The notes under the pieces: generated by a model
What the model was told of the DNA's origin: nothing
The model's input: only the letters and a program-made list of their open reading frames with translations
Database searches by the model: none
Made by a program: the position numbers and the translations under genes
Assembly: GCA_012934845.2 (NCBI GenBank)
Contig: WNNJ02000879.1
Coordinates: 1 to 64,000, forward strand
Source of the DNA: Pomphorhynchus laevis
Lineage: Eukaryota; Acanthocephala; Palaeacanthocephala; Echinorhynchida; Pomphorhynchidae
Direction: 5' to 3'
DNA length: 64,000 bases
Part shown: positions 19,320 to 31,700 of the stretch, one piece after another
Position numbering within the stretch: position 1 is the stretch's first letter
Layout of the letters: every line of letters begins with the position of its first letter

Positions 19320-20080
19320 CATATTAAAACTAGATAATTACATCATATATTTTTAGAACAAAAATAATTTTCTCCTAATATATCATCTTCTTTAGAACAT
19401 TTACGAGCATGGCAGTTAACTATGATCTGGTAATGTAATTTCAACATATACGAAATGTCGTATTATATATTATCTGATTTGGATTTTCAAAGGTCAATAT
19501 TGTAAATTGGACATAAATGTGGAGATACATAGCATGATGAAATTTTATGATATTAGCTTATGCTTTAAACTTTTGCGTATAAAGACAATAATCGGACGGG
19601 CTGGCTTGCATTTTTCTAACAAACAACAATTGGTTCACATTGAAACATCAATATTTCAAATTAAATTTCCTGTATACATTTTACATAATGTAATTTCGTA
19701 ATTTTTAATGTACAAACTTATATGTAACAAATATTGAAACACAATTTATATTTTAATTCGGTTCAAATTCAAAAACGCGATTTATACTTTATATCGGTAA
19801 TCTTAAGAATTAAATCGTGTATATAAATTAGAATGGTATAGTAAGGGAAACGACTACATCGTTGTTTTTTATAGTAAAAACTGGTAGCAAATATTTTACA
19901 GCATTAATTAAAGGTTTACCATGATCGATCGTATTTTAAAACGATTGCTTTAAGTTGTAATATTTATATTTACTATATTTCATTTTTTGCCATTGAATTG
20001 ATCTATGGTACGATCTAATATTGATGAAATAATTACGACATCTTCGGTTTCTAATAATGAATTATTGACATTTAATTGTA
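19320..20080. other. AT-rich, no feature supported
   Basis: Short frames only. A small cysteine-containing frame near 19,375-19,419 (minus) lacks a usable donor, so it is not called. Confidence 0.4.
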
Positions 20081-20146
20081 TATAGAATTACTCACTGAAG
20101 AGAAAAACCGTGACAAGATTACCGGTAATTTCATCATTAACGATCA

Positions 20147-20267
20147 CAAAGTTTTTTAGAACGTTTCGCTCATTACGAGCTAAAATTGTCTTGATTGTTA
20201 AATACTTAAAATTGTTGTATAGCTGATGAAGCTCAATGTAATGAGCGAAACGTTCTAAAAAACTTTG
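20147..20267. repeat. Foldback repeat with 29-bp perfect arms and a hammerhead-like core
   Basis: Arms 20147-20175 and 20239-20267 are exact reverse complements (CAAAGTTTTTTAGAACG...), with a ~63-bp loop. The right arm side contains CTGATGA (20223-20229), then GCTC, a loop, GAGC, then GAAAC (20247-20251). That is the order of a hammerhead ribozyme core with stem II, but with one extra A after CTGATGA. Penelope-like elements are known to carry hammerheads. Stems I and III are not clear. Confidence 0.6.
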
Positions 20268-20394
20268 TTGGAGGATCTCAGCTGGGAGTATCACAGAGGA
20301 TAAAATAGACTATACGTGTTGTAGTTGTAAAAGGGAAGCCCCTCAGACAAAAGGCAATTAACTCGTTACAAATAAATCTAATGTTAATCTAATG

Positions 20395-20690
20395 TCACTC
20401 ACCAAAAAAATACAAAAGAAAATATATAAAAATACAAAAAGCAGTCATTTGGACCGGTGAGGTAGCCGCTTTTGCATAATGCAAGAATGAAAAGTACAAC
20501 GAGATTGATAATAGGATATATGCATTCGTTCCAGTAGCTGTTGAGTCTATAAGTGTTTTGGGCAAGAAAACTTCGTATTTTATCGAAGAGATCGGAAAGA
20601 TGATGTCCAGGACCACAGGTGAAATTTGATCAAGAGCTTTCCCCACCCAGTCAGCAATAAAGCGTGGCGCTTCAACGAGTCAATTTCGCT
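20395..20690 (-). CDS. Exon of an unrecognised membrane protein
   Basis: The minus-strand region ends at a consensus donor (TTTTTTG then GTGAGT at about 20402). One frame reads ADWVGKALDQISPVVLDIIF, with later hydrophobic segments AYILLSISLYFSFLHYA and AFCIFIYFLLYFFG. A second frame, open after a TGA, reads NECIYPIINLVVLFILALCK. Both look membrane-like and both reach the donor, so the true phase is unresolved. It likely belongs to the same gene as 21,012-21,597. Confidence 0.4.
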
Positions 20691-21011
20691 TGTACACTCG
20701 AGTATCTAAGAGATCAATGGGTTACCGATTTCTTTGAAGGATGAAAATGCCTCAGTATTGAAGATTACAATCATAATGTATTTTGCACAAAATTATTTAT
20801 TTATTTAATATAGTGATAAAGATATAAAAAATAAATTTGAATTTTAGCGAAAAAATAGAAAACAATATAATTTTTAATTGATTATTTATAAAATACTAAA
20901 TAAAATCGGTTAAAGTGACTAAAGCATTAATGACAGATAAGATTAACGCTTAAAGCAAACAAAAATAAACAGTAAAAACAATTCACCGTATCTTTTTATT
21001 TTCTGTCTCAC

Positions 21012-21597
21012 GCGAATTACGGAATATACCAAATGTGTATCTTCCTGCAGGTCCGTAAAATGACAAGAATAGTTGAAATACATGTCATGTGTAGACATCG
21101 ATTGCAAAATAGGTTTAAATTGAACACAGGTTTCATTGAAGATTACTACATCGAGGTAGTCTGTTGAACGATACTGATCCGGGTCGTCAAAGTTATGCTG
21201 GTCGACGAACTTATTCTCGTATTGTAAAATTTGATCGCTGCTCAAATAATTATAGTCAGAAGGAAAAAAATTCAATCGAAGAATAAGTGCTGATAAATTT
21301 TCAGGTTTAATGTCAAGGAAACAACATATCTGAATGCATTGACTGTGTAAACAACAAGCAGTTATAAATTCACCAACAAAGACACGTTTGTCGTCAATAG
21401 ATGATGTCACCGGCACGTCAACTTGACGCTTAGACGGAAACATGTGAACAACAGAAATCGGTTGTTCGGCGATGCCGAACGTTACCACGGAATGTGCAAT
21501 GATATAGAGCCAAGCAAAAATTCGGAAGTTTTGATCCAGTTTAAAATATTCGGAAATATTGCAACGATTTATATTATATTACACACTAAAACAAAAA
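21012..21597 (-). CDS. Exon of an unrecognised membrane/lumenal-domain protein
   Basis: The minus-strand frame is open from about 21,580 to a donor CGC then GTGAGA at 21,011. It begins with RIFAWLYIIAHSVVTFGIAE, a likely transmembrane segment. A ~150-residue domain follows with several cysteines and N-glycosylation sequons (NETC, NYSC) and ends HLVYSVIR. One N-terminal membrane span plus a lumenal domain would suit an ER or plasma-membrane protein. I do not recognise the family. The first exon is probably further right. snoRNA cassettes lie on the same strand on both sides, so this gene may host them. Confidence 0.45.
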
Positions 21598-21599
21598 AT

Positions 21600-23200
21600 A
21601 CGTAAAATTACAAATAATGTAAAAAGGATAAGTTTTATAGTAAATGTAATTTATATTAATAAAATTTGTATAAATAATTTTGCGTTTAACACGATACTAC
21701 TTTATTTAATTAAATCTAGAAAATAATATACCGTCTTTATGGAAAATATTTTGTTTTTATTTAAAATTTCAAAATATGACTTTCAGGTGTGGATAGTAAA
21801 ATAAAACAATTAAAAAATAAACTTATGATTCGAGTATAAAATGTAAATCAATTCATGGTGCAGTGATGAAGATATCAAAATAGCGTAGTTGAATCAACAA
21901 GACGAAACAGTGAGGATTAATACAACGCGTAAAAAATTTTAACTTTTAATTATTAATTGAATATAAATGTAAATCAAAAATTTCTTGAATGTAGTATTTT
22001 AAAAAAAAACTGTGTTTAATTAGGCACAATCAAAGCTCTTTCTCGACAAGATGCAATAAGACAAACAATTTCACAAATAGCTGTCAAAAGCAAATTATAA
22101 AAATCGAATATAAAATCAAAGAAATTACCATACGCTCAATAAAAAAAGCAAAAATAGAATTGATTTTACAAATATTATAATTAATCGAAGAGAATTAAAT
22201 GTTCATTCTTGTTAGGCATTTCATTAAAGCAGTGTAAAAAACTGCAAAATCAGTTAATTAAGGTAGAAATTTAAAAGTCAGTGTTTTTCAATATTCCAAT
22301 TATGAAAGTTACCTTTTCAAAGCGGTATAGCTTGAAATATTTAATCTCAATAAAAAACAATAAATTCACATAAGAATTTGTATAGCAAGTGTTTAAATTA
22401 AGTAAATGTTAAGTCAGAAATTATGCGAATAGTTGCGCTTCGAATAAAAATTACTAGACACAACCCAAAAAGGAGCAAAGATCGAATTTCAAGCTAACTG
22501 TTTTCAGACACCGTTATACTTAACAAGCTAAGCATTATAAATATTTAAAAATGGCGCATGAAAAAAATCTAAAAAATTAAAAATCGCGAAATTAATTTCT
22601 ATCAAACGAATTGAACTGCAACAACCAGTAAAATACATTAATATATACGAATTTACAAGTTCGCGAAATATAAAAACAATCGGCAATTATCAATTCTAAA
22701 TATGAAAATCAATAAAAAATAAGCGATAAAACTTGATAACAAAATAGCGTGCAGTTGAAATACGAAACAGCATGAACACGGCAATCAATAGTAAAGACGA
22801 ATTTAGTAAATGGCAAAATAAAACGAATTGTCTGCAGAATTATCACTACAAAAAAAACAAAAAAATAATTTAATTGGCACAAAATACAAATTATACTGTA
22901 AAAGTTTGCAATTGATTTTCATAAAACAGAGGGTAACAAACAATGAACAACAAAAAAGAAATATATTATTTAAAATGGTTAAAGCAATATATATAAATAG
23001 AAAAAATTAAATAGAACAATGAAAATTAAATAGAAAAGCATCAAGTTATTTTTAAATACATCGCGTGCGGTGAAATATACAAAGCACGCGATATTAGTGA
23101 GGAATAACATTTCTCACTGTTATTTTACAGAAGGAAATAAAAGTAAAAAATTAGAAAAATTATCATCGAAAATACTATCGTAATTATTGAATAGTAAAAT
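21600..23200. other. AT-rich non-coding stretch
   Basis: No gene supported. Scattered GTGATGA or CGAAACAG pieces do not assemble into complete snoRNAs. Confidence 0.4.
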
Positions 23201-23284
23201 CCTCATCACCGAATGATAAAGTGAAGACGCAAAAAAATGGAGAATTTTAAATTAGAAAACAATCACGTAGTTTTCGTAATTAAT

Positions 23285-23335
23285 AAATAACATTGTCTAG
23301 AACGATTACCATCTTACTATTCTCAGGAAAACTGT
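23285..23335 (-). ncRNA. Type D C/D snoRNA, 3' fragment
   Basis: Only the D-box end and 3' flank (GAGAATAGTAAGATGGTAAT) survive; the rest is deleted into an AAACTGTTTAAA spacer. Confidence 0.3.
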
Positions 23336-23569
23336 TTAAATGTTTTACAATATATAGCATTTAAAAAGGTACATTAATGTACATCATTAAACGTGATATG
23401 ATATATAAATTGATCAACAAACCGAATTGCATACCGTCAATAAAAATACATAATTAAATGCAAAAAAAAACAATTTAGAATTCTAATGTTGAACTTTAAA
23501 AAGGCTTTAATTAGATTGTAAACATATAATTAATTAAAATATTACCTTTATTGATACAAACTTAATAAG

Positions 23570-23602
23570 TCAATAAATCAGAATCGTTTGGCTTCATCAA
23601 AA
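23570..23602 (-). ncRNA. Type C C/D snoRNA, truncated copy
   Basis: The C', second guide and D box are kept, but the 5' half is replaced by unrelated sequence. Confidence 0.3.
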
Positions 23603-23749
23603 CTTTGATCTCAGGTTGAAGTAAAAACTCACATCAAAACTTTGAACATTGAACATTATAAGATCAAAGGAACATAACAACAGCTTTGAGACCATTCATT
23701 TAATAAAAAACAGTGAGAAAAAATACAGCATAAAACATTTATCACTTAA

Positions 23750-23831
23750 AGATCAGAGAAGGTACATGATCATCATTACGATCACATAGATCGAATAAGA
23801 CCGCCCGTACAAAATCATCATTAGTTGTTAT
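23750..23831 (-). ncRNA. Type A (U43-like) C/D snoRNA, copy 7
   Basis: Minus strand; C ATGATGA, guide TTTTGTACGGGCGGT, D' CTTA and D CTGA intact. Confidence 0.66.
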
Positions 23832-23849
23832 GGCCACAACACAAATATA

Positions 23850-23911
23850 TTCTGATCCGAAAGGAAATTAGAATTACCTTCATACAACCAAAGAAAACTT
23901 TTCATCATCCC
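23850..23911 (-). ncRNA. Type B C/D snoRNA, degenerate copy
   Basis: Same state as the 11,764 copy: D box reads CGGA. Confidence 0.3.
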
Positions 23912-24057
23912 CATTCTTTGGTTACATTTTTTCATTTCAATAAACGAACAAACAGTTCGAAAATTTTAAAAATATAAAATTTCTTCTTTGTCATTCTTAC
24001 TATTAATTTATTTTATATCATAATTAATTACGTATATTAATAATTTAATTTGTCGAT

Positions 24058-24126
24058 AATAAATCAGAATCGTGATTGACTTCATCAATTTAAATCAGAA
24101 GACCGTCACGTAGTCATCATATAAAA
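24058..24126 (-). ncRNA. Type C C/D box snoRNA, copy 7
   Basis: Minus strand; boxes and guides identical to copy 1. Confidence 0.68.
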
Positions 24127-24320
24127 ATTTACTCGTATAAAAATCCCATTTAAATAAAAATATCCATATTATCTATATTTTGCAAAAAAATGGATAATTC
24201 AACAAGTAAATCAAAAAAAATCTTTAAGATTTAAAAAAAAAACTAAATATTAAATTTTTATGATAAAAAGACAATTCATTTTGAAAACAGTAAAAATACA
24301 GCATAAAACATTTATCACGT

Positions 24321-24402
24321 ATAACATCAGAGAAGGTACATGATCATCATCACGATCACATAGATCGAATAAGACCGCCCGTACAAAATCATCATTAGTT
24401 TA
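24321..24402 (-). ncRNA. Type A (U43-like) C/D snoRNA, copy 8
   Basis: Minus strand; identical in boxes and guide to copies 2 and 6. Confidence 0.68.
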
Positions 24403-24427
24403 ATAGATTTAGCCACAAACAGAAAAC

Positions 24428-24494
24428 ATTCTGATCAGAGAGAAAATTAGAATTACCTTCATACAATCAAAGAAAACTTCTCATCATTTCAGAA
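24428..24494 (-). ncRNA. Type B C/D box snoRNA, intact copy
   Basis: Minus strand; TTCTGA/TCAGAA stem, C ATGATGA and D CTGA intact. Confidence 0.6.
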
Positions 24495-24712
24495 ATATAT
24501 TCGAAGCAAACATTTTAAGAATAACATATATTTAAATTCATCCTTCATAAGTAATAAAGAGTATAAGACGTAAATTATTGATGAAATCGGTATTGTGTAT
24601 AAAAGTCAATAACAAATACTAAATGTTTTTTGGCATATAAATTTAAATTAGAAACTAATCACGCAGTCTTCGTGATTAATAAATAACATTGTCTAGAACG
24701 ATTACCATCCTA

Positions 24713-24786
24713 CTATTCTCAGGATAAACAGCGTTCATCATATGTTATCAGTAGAACGAAAGTTTTGAAAGCATCATCGAATAATT
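24713..24786 (-). ncRNA. Type D (snR54/SNORD59-like) C/D snoRNA, copy 6
   Basis: Minus strand; all boxes, the terminal stem and the 18S guide are present, with one change upstream of the guide (CTTTCAAAAC). Confidence 0.68.
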
Positions 24787-24989
24787 TGATGGAAAGGATT
24801 TACTTTGAGAAAAACTGTTTAAAGGTTTTACAATGTATGGAATTTAAAAAGGTACATTAATGTACATCATCAAAAGTAAAAAAGAACTCATCATTCAATA
24901 GCATTACGAAAAATGTTACTGAATGAAAAACTGTGATAACATTTTATAAAAAATAAAGCTTACTTATTAATATAATTTTTACATTTAAC

Positions 24990-25056
24990 GATTAGTCAGA
25001 ATTGTGTTTGGTCTCAGCAGGTTTAATCAGAAGACCGTCACGTAATCATCATTTTA
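24990..25056 (-). ncRNA. Type C C/D snoRNA, diverged copy
   Basis: C ATGATGA, D' CTGA and D CTGA remain; C' is altered (TGCTGA). Confidence 0.45.
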
Positions 25057-25059
25057 AAT

Positions 25060-27185
25060 TTTAAACTACCACACACGACAATAAAGAATATACAAATGTG
25101 AATTTTTTTTTATTTTTTTCATATGTTTTTGGCATCACTGATCCTAGTCAGTAGTCATTATTCAAATTTGGCAGTTGCCTGAAATATTTAGCTATTAATG
25201 AATATATAATGTAATTTCATATTAGCCATGGATAATAAAGCTGTGATAAATATATATAAATCATGTTAACAAATTATGAGGGTAAATTATAAGATCTTGA
25301 AGACAAGGTTTCTTATATTGTCTTTAATTAATCAAAAACTAAATTAAATCGATATATTTCGTTCAAAAGAAATTAAATTGATTTACCTAAATGTCGTCTA
25401 GGTAAGAAGTCAGAACGGCGTATTCTTCCTTATCTGAATTTAACTGTTATTGTACTGATCTTTTAAAAAGCAGATAGTAAGTCTGTATAGGAAAATGCTA
25501 TTACAGTAAAACCAAGGTTATCGAAAAGAGCAAACACAAAGAAACGTTTTGTTTTTTCAATTGAATGTTGAAACAGAAAAGTATATATGGACAGTAAGAG
25601 AATGCCTTATCGTATTAATTGATTAAAGCATGCGTGAAATGACAGAAAATACCGAGAAAACAGTAGAGATATGCAAGCAAATAAAAGATTAGGTGTTAAC
25701 ATGCATTACACAACTTAGAAGGTCAATTTAACAAAAGCAACAAAAGATTACGGTAATTACGTTTAAAAATCCAACATTTGTACGTATCCAATATTTATAC
25801 GGTTAACTTTAATCGTATAGCTGTGTCACGGTAATTTGACTTTTACTACAATTTTCAATTGATTACATAAGCTTCAAAACTTCTTAAATTAAAAAACTGT
25901 TTAATACTTTATATTGGCGCAGAATTAAAAAAAAACTTAAGAGGAGGATAGGAATTATGCAATTGTCAAACCAAAAATAAAACTATTTTGAATAAAATAT
26001 TAACATTGAGATTTAGATTATAATTTATATTTAAAGCTTAAATGATTTATGATACATTTGCTCTGTCAAATAGATCAAATGAAGATCCCAGAAACTTTAA
26101 TAGTGTAATCCAATCCGTCGTGAATCGTCAATTTAAGATAATACTGCTAGTATCAACAAATTACGTTCAATAAATTTGACCGAATGTTTTATTTTTGCTA
26201 AAAAATGTATTGCGAAGAATTCGTTCGATTAAATTTGAAATCTAAAATATTTTACTCTTGAAAAGGGTTGAAAGAGTTTGCTAATTCTTTATTGTGTTTT
26301 CCTTACACTTTGCTGCTCGTATAGTGTACAAATCATGTACACACGATTTCGAAAATGCTCAGCAAAATCCGTGTTAATTTTTACGAAATGCAGCTACAAA
26401 GTTATATTTATTAAAATTCAGCATTGCCTGCTAGAAAAATACAACCCTCCGATAATTTTATCATTTACCAGAAATATAGAAATCAAATTTGACAATTTCA
26501 TTAGATATTACATTATTAGATTTGTAAATTTCAAAATGCAGCATGTATATGCGAATTTCAGTCAAAAGTTAATTAAAATTTTATGAAGGGCACAAAGCTA
26601 TTTTGCTGTTAAAACAGTGAATACGGAGTTATTATTCAATGTCAAATGTTAATTGGAACTTAAATTATATTTTCAATAATTATTGATTGATCGTAAAGCA
26701 ACTCGTACTGTCGAAATAAAAAACCTACTTAGGTTTGCATGCACAAAATACAGTTCAAAATAACATAGCATTTACATATGTACACAGTTGCAAGTAATAA
26801 TGATGACAATCATTATTACTCGATAATATGACTATCAGTCATAAAACGTGTGTTCAATCTACCGTGTGTATGAAAAATATTTTATTTGCATCGAAACATA
26901 TATTTTATAGTTCAATGATAGTTCAATGTGCTCTTAAATTTTTCTATTGCAATTTAAGAGCAATATCTCTCTGCCGACTCTAAATTATGCTTATGAACTA
27001 TGCTTTTTGTAATATCATCTTGTTCATTTAAATAAACATCATCAAGTTCACTTAAGTATTAAATATATTAATTAATATATTTATCACTAAATTTAACTAA
27101 ATCAATATCGGTTTTTGTCGCTCTTCTTTAATATTAACTAAATTTTTCTTTGCTTTAACATTTTTATAATGTAATAATTATATGT
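25060..27185. other. AT-rich non-coding stretch
   Basis: No coding region supported. A 102-codon plus frame at 26,278-26,586 starts at a non-ATG codon and looks like random AT-rich sequence. Confidence 0.4.
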
Positions 27186-27189
27186 TTAA

Positions 27190-27363
27190 CATATGGAGAG
27201 CGAATTTGCTTCATCATCGGGTGCCCTTACGTCTTTCGACAACGCCAACTTTTGGCTTTGACGTGTGTTTACAGGGAAATCAATAGAGAGTACATGCTTG
27301 AGGTTTGAACCCTGTGCATAGAGTTTGAAGTGCACACGCATCCACCATTCAGCCACGCGAGGC
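27190..27363 (-). mobile_element. tRNA-derived SINE
   Basis: The minus strand begins GCCTCGCGTGGCTGAATGG. TGGCTGAATGG fits the pol III A box, and GGGTTCAAACC ~33 bases on fits the B box. A GC-richer body follows (AAGTTGGCGTTGTCGAAAG) and ends before AT-rich DNA. The cloverleaf is not maintained (T and acceptor stems do not close), so a SINE is more likely than a tRNA gene. No target-site duplication recognised. Confidence 0.5.
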
Positions 27364-28199
27364 TAATGTCTATTAATTAGATATTATATATCTAATTAAT
27401 AATAATTACAATTAGCTCATGGAGTTATCCGTAATCCTAATTTACTGGTTTCACATATGAGACGGAATTAAAATCTATTTTGTACAGGTTGTTTAAACAT
27501 CGAGAGGAATAATAAAATTTGAAATTATTGATAAAAATTTTGGACTGTTGCAATAGTTTTTTTTCAAGTTGTTGACGTTTTTATATTTAAAATAAAAGAC
27601 AAAATATCTGTTATTAAAGTTTTGTTTCGTTATCACTTATTTAGGCTTATTCATGAATGAAATTGGTTTAATGTACCATCTTAAATAGACTTACAGTAAA
27701 TAACATTGGAAACAAAAGTATGAACTGAATTGTTTAATTGTATGAATTTAATAATTTAATGGTTAATTGTATCACACCAACTAGCAATACATGTTTTATT
27801 TACTTCTCAGCGTTAACACTTTCTTGATGTGATAACGTTAATGAATAACGCACCTTACACAAATCACTATAAAACCAATAAAGGTAATATTTAAAATAAA
27901 TTAATAAGCTTTTAATAAATTAGCTTTAAAATATTAAATTTTTTGAATCATATGTAAATGTTTTGAAAGTTGCTGTAATTTTTAAATATTCAATAGCATT
28001 AAAATATATAAACAGATCGATATCTAGTCAACAATGGAAGTCTCAACGCAAAACTCTAAACGATCACTCAAGAACCGTCTGAAATTAAGTAACATAAACA
28101 CCAGATTTGTAAATGACTGAATTTTCTCTTATTGAATAATAAGAGAAATATTATTTCTCTTATATTCAGAACAATTGCGACTTTATGGAAATGTAGCTG

Positions 28200-28700
28200 A
28201 CATTTCATTTGATAAAAGGAAAAATGTTATGCGAACTTGACACAAGAAGCTTTTTATACACATCGATCTTAAAAACCGAGGATTTCTGAAATTAAAACCC
28301 GAATTGGAATACGACGAAAAGCAAATTTTCCACTAGTGTAACAGACAATTTTAACAAATATTATTTTTATTTCAAAAATGATGTCTACATTCAACCAAAG
28401 GCTTATGCGATGCTTATTCCCGCGACCCGGACCTTCGCAATCTCATATTTGAATAAATATGAACAAAAGATTTAGATGCTCAAGAAAGCCTAAGTTGAGA
28501 ATAAATCTATCTTTAAAACATAATGACGAAACTCTAAATAATTTTGTAAATTCATCTACTAATTTCGGGGTATTGAATTTCGCCATAACGAAATACCACT
28601 TCAAGTCAATTTTTAAGAAGTCAGTTGCCCTGGTGTAAAGCCAGGTACTAGTTTTTGAAGGAAACCCTGAAATCGGAAAATATATATGCACTAAAGATCA
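28200..28700 (+). mobile_element. Decayed Penelope-like reverse transcriptase
   Basis: A plus-strand frame gives YYFYFKNDVYIQPKAYAMLI then FAISYLNKYEQKI. This resembles the F..N.xYxQxxGxAMGSPLxP..AN.YL..YE block of Penelope-like RTs, with the GSP core lost. Stops are frequent. Recognition is by eye and tentative. Confidence 0.3.
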
Positions 28701-28749
28701 ATCTATAAAATTTAATTGAAATATTCAGAACAGACTGGATGATAAATGT

Positions 28750-31700
28750 TTACATCGGCTATTTATATACGGCTATTTATATAATTACTATATAATTATA
28801 TAAATAGCCTATTTAATACGGGAAGCAATAAATCCAAATAACTAATTACCACAAAACATAAACTGAGCAAAATATTATTAATTTTTATTATTATTTTACT
28901 CGAATGTTATATATACATAGTCAGTTGTAATAAACTAGATACTACATTGATGATATTACGGTGCTAGGAATGTTATTAATATTATTTGACAATGATCTTC
29001 TGTTGTAAGCAATAAATTGACAGAAATAAAAGTTCAGAATTAATTTATTTCTTCGCATAAATAAAATTTCAATGCCATTGCATCGTGAACTTTGTTAGAA
29101 TGTAAAGGAATAGCAAACGAAAGAAACAAGTCTAAACTCATAAAGTTACATCATTGTGGAAGATACTCTTGAACATATTTTAATTGAAAATTTGTAAATA
29201 TTTCGATTTTGTAAATATTAGAGATCTTCCTCCTGAAGAACTCTAATCCTTATTCTGATACAACGTCTGTTATTTATTGTTCAATTCATAAGAATCAATT
29301 TTCATTCAAAATTTCAATTTTAAATTTTAACTTAATATAAATATAAATTCTATAAAATCTTATATAATTATTTATTACTTATTATTTATCTTTAACTTTG
29401 ATTTATATATAGTATATAATACGTAAACTCAGTTAGCTGACAGTCCTGATATCATAGCAGTTTTTCCTGATGACCTCTAATCCTTATTCTAATACAACGT
29501 ATGTTATTCATTGTTCAATTCACAAAAGTTGAGCTTTATTTTAAATTTCAATTTTAAATTTTAACTTGGTATAATATATTGTATAACATCTAATATAATT
29601 TATTATTTATCTTAATTTTAAATTTATATCGAATAAAATACGTAGACTCAGTTATCTGATCAAATTTAATTAGTATCGATATTAATGGTGCGTCTTTTAA
29701 GCTTACATATATATTTTCATACATTAGCTATGAGTGTATAGTTTTTAAAAAGAGAATTATCTCGGGAGTTCAAAATTTCAACAACTAGACTTGACAAAGA
29801 TCAATTCAAATGAAGCAAAATTGTAATGGGATTACACATTAGCGACAGACCTTTTATTAACTATGGACGTATAAAATCAATATAATCAACGATGGACCCA
29901 AAGATTTAGTTTATCATCTTTTAAAGGAATTGTATTACTACAAATTTTAAAGACTGATCGAGACAAGGTTTTATACCTAGAGGAGCGAGCTTCAGGGTCA
30001 AGGCATTTCGCATACTTTGTTCAGCTTTGAAGTGAAAATAAAGAATGAATAGAAACAGTTGAGAAACGTTTGCTCTAAGAACAAATGTTAGCTCTAAAAC
30101 TATAAGAAATAATTGTTTAATTTCTTATAATATAAATTCTTATAATTTATTTTTCTAAATTGTAATTAAATCATAAATTAACTTTCCAAAGTATAACATT
30201 AGCAACAAAATTGTATTTAGTATATAGTCAACATTGAATTGCAACATGAATTAAAATTTTAATTATAGATAAATAAATTAAATAAATATATATTTCAAAT
30301 ATATATTAATGTATATTTTTTGATGTATTGATAAACAATACATAAAAACAATAACTATTTTTTACTTCTGCAATTATTTTTAGGATATATAGCTATAATA
30401 ATACATAAACAATAATTTATAAATTAAGTTTATAATTTAAGTTTATATTAAGTTTATCAGGATAAAATCGAGAGTTAATAAGCTTAAATTACAACTCAAA
30501 TTATAATTTCTATAAAGTCAGAAAAATTTAAAATAATAAATTCAATTATTACGGCGGAAAAAATGTTTTGAATGATATAGCAATTTTTTAAAAAGCATTA
30601 TGTTGACAAAAGAAATCAATACAGAATGTGAAGTATTATATTTAAATACATAAATGACTAGATTAAAAATTACTCGTGATTGAATAGGATCGATTGTGGT
30701 GTCTGCCAAAGAAAAAAATCAGAATAAGCTAATCATTGTTCATCAAAATGTAATTGACGTTCATAATCACACAAAATAATAAAATCAACATAATGATAAT
30801 GATACAGAACTGAAACGGGGACAACCGAACAATTCGTAACGGTACCAATTACAGAAAATATGTTACTTTCTTAATTTTGAAAATACTTTCAGCTAATTTC
30901 CCATGTATGTGATCAAAACGATGATGTTGGAAACTAAGATAGCTAGGAAGATATTTAAAGTGCCCTCATGAGATTTCACACGGGAAATTTATGTCTACTG
31001 AAGTGTCGTTTTTAAATTATATACAAAGTAAAACCACAGAAATGAATTCCATTACATCATTTGTAAGAACTTGCACCACAAGTGTAGAGACCGGTATCGC
31101 TTAAAAAAATTTTCATTTACCAATTAACAGTTGTTGATGGTAGTGATGGCCACTATTGACATATCGAAGTGCATATCAACTGCTTTCAGGCAGAAAAAGA
31201 TATTGCGTCGAGTCAAAAAAAGCTATAGCGGATAGGGAGATAAGTGTTTTGGTCATTTGAAACCAAAATGGAAAAAAGCTTTGACAAAGATGTATCGCTA
31301 ACTATTGTTGACAAGTGTTGGCATATTTTTGGTGGTTTGGCAATATTATCTGCTAATCAACTGCTTTAAATTTAATAATTTGTTTCAACTAATATGGATA
31401 AAGTTAATAATGTATAGTAGACAGGGAAAGCAGCAGCTGTGATATTTTCGCAGGCGAATGAATATGTGCGTTATGATCCTTTATCTGAAAAACGATTACT
31501 CTAAAATTGCATTTAACCTGCAGGTATTCTTACAGATAGTATCAGACAATGCATTTGATGTTAGGATATTCGAATATAAATGTTTTCAATTAGAATTGAA
31601 AAGTGTCATGTTAGAGCTGAGAATGGCAACCGCAATCAACAGATGTATCGTTTATAGCTGCAGACTGTGGTGTCACCTGCTCAGTGAGTGACTATCTTAA

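Larger units (their letters stand above)
23795..24860 (-). repeat. snoRNA cassette, copy 3
   Basis: Third near-identical copy of the block at 11,700 and 17,620. It diverges after about 24,860. Confidence 0.9.

Noticed and set aside
19375-19419. Cys-containing minus frame (VNCHARKCSK) as a Ly6-like exon before the hydrophobic tail exon
   Set aside because: The only possible donor leaves an intron of about 27 nt after an in-frame stop.
20088-20294. 68-codon minus-strand frame
   Set aside because: It lies across the perfect hairpin arms; open by chance.
26278-26586. 102-codon plus-strand frame
   Set aside because: No ATG start, random AT-rich composition, no splice signals.
27300-27363. tRNA gene on the minus strand
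   Set aside because: The A and B boxes fit, but the acceptor and T stems do not close, so a SINE head is more likely.
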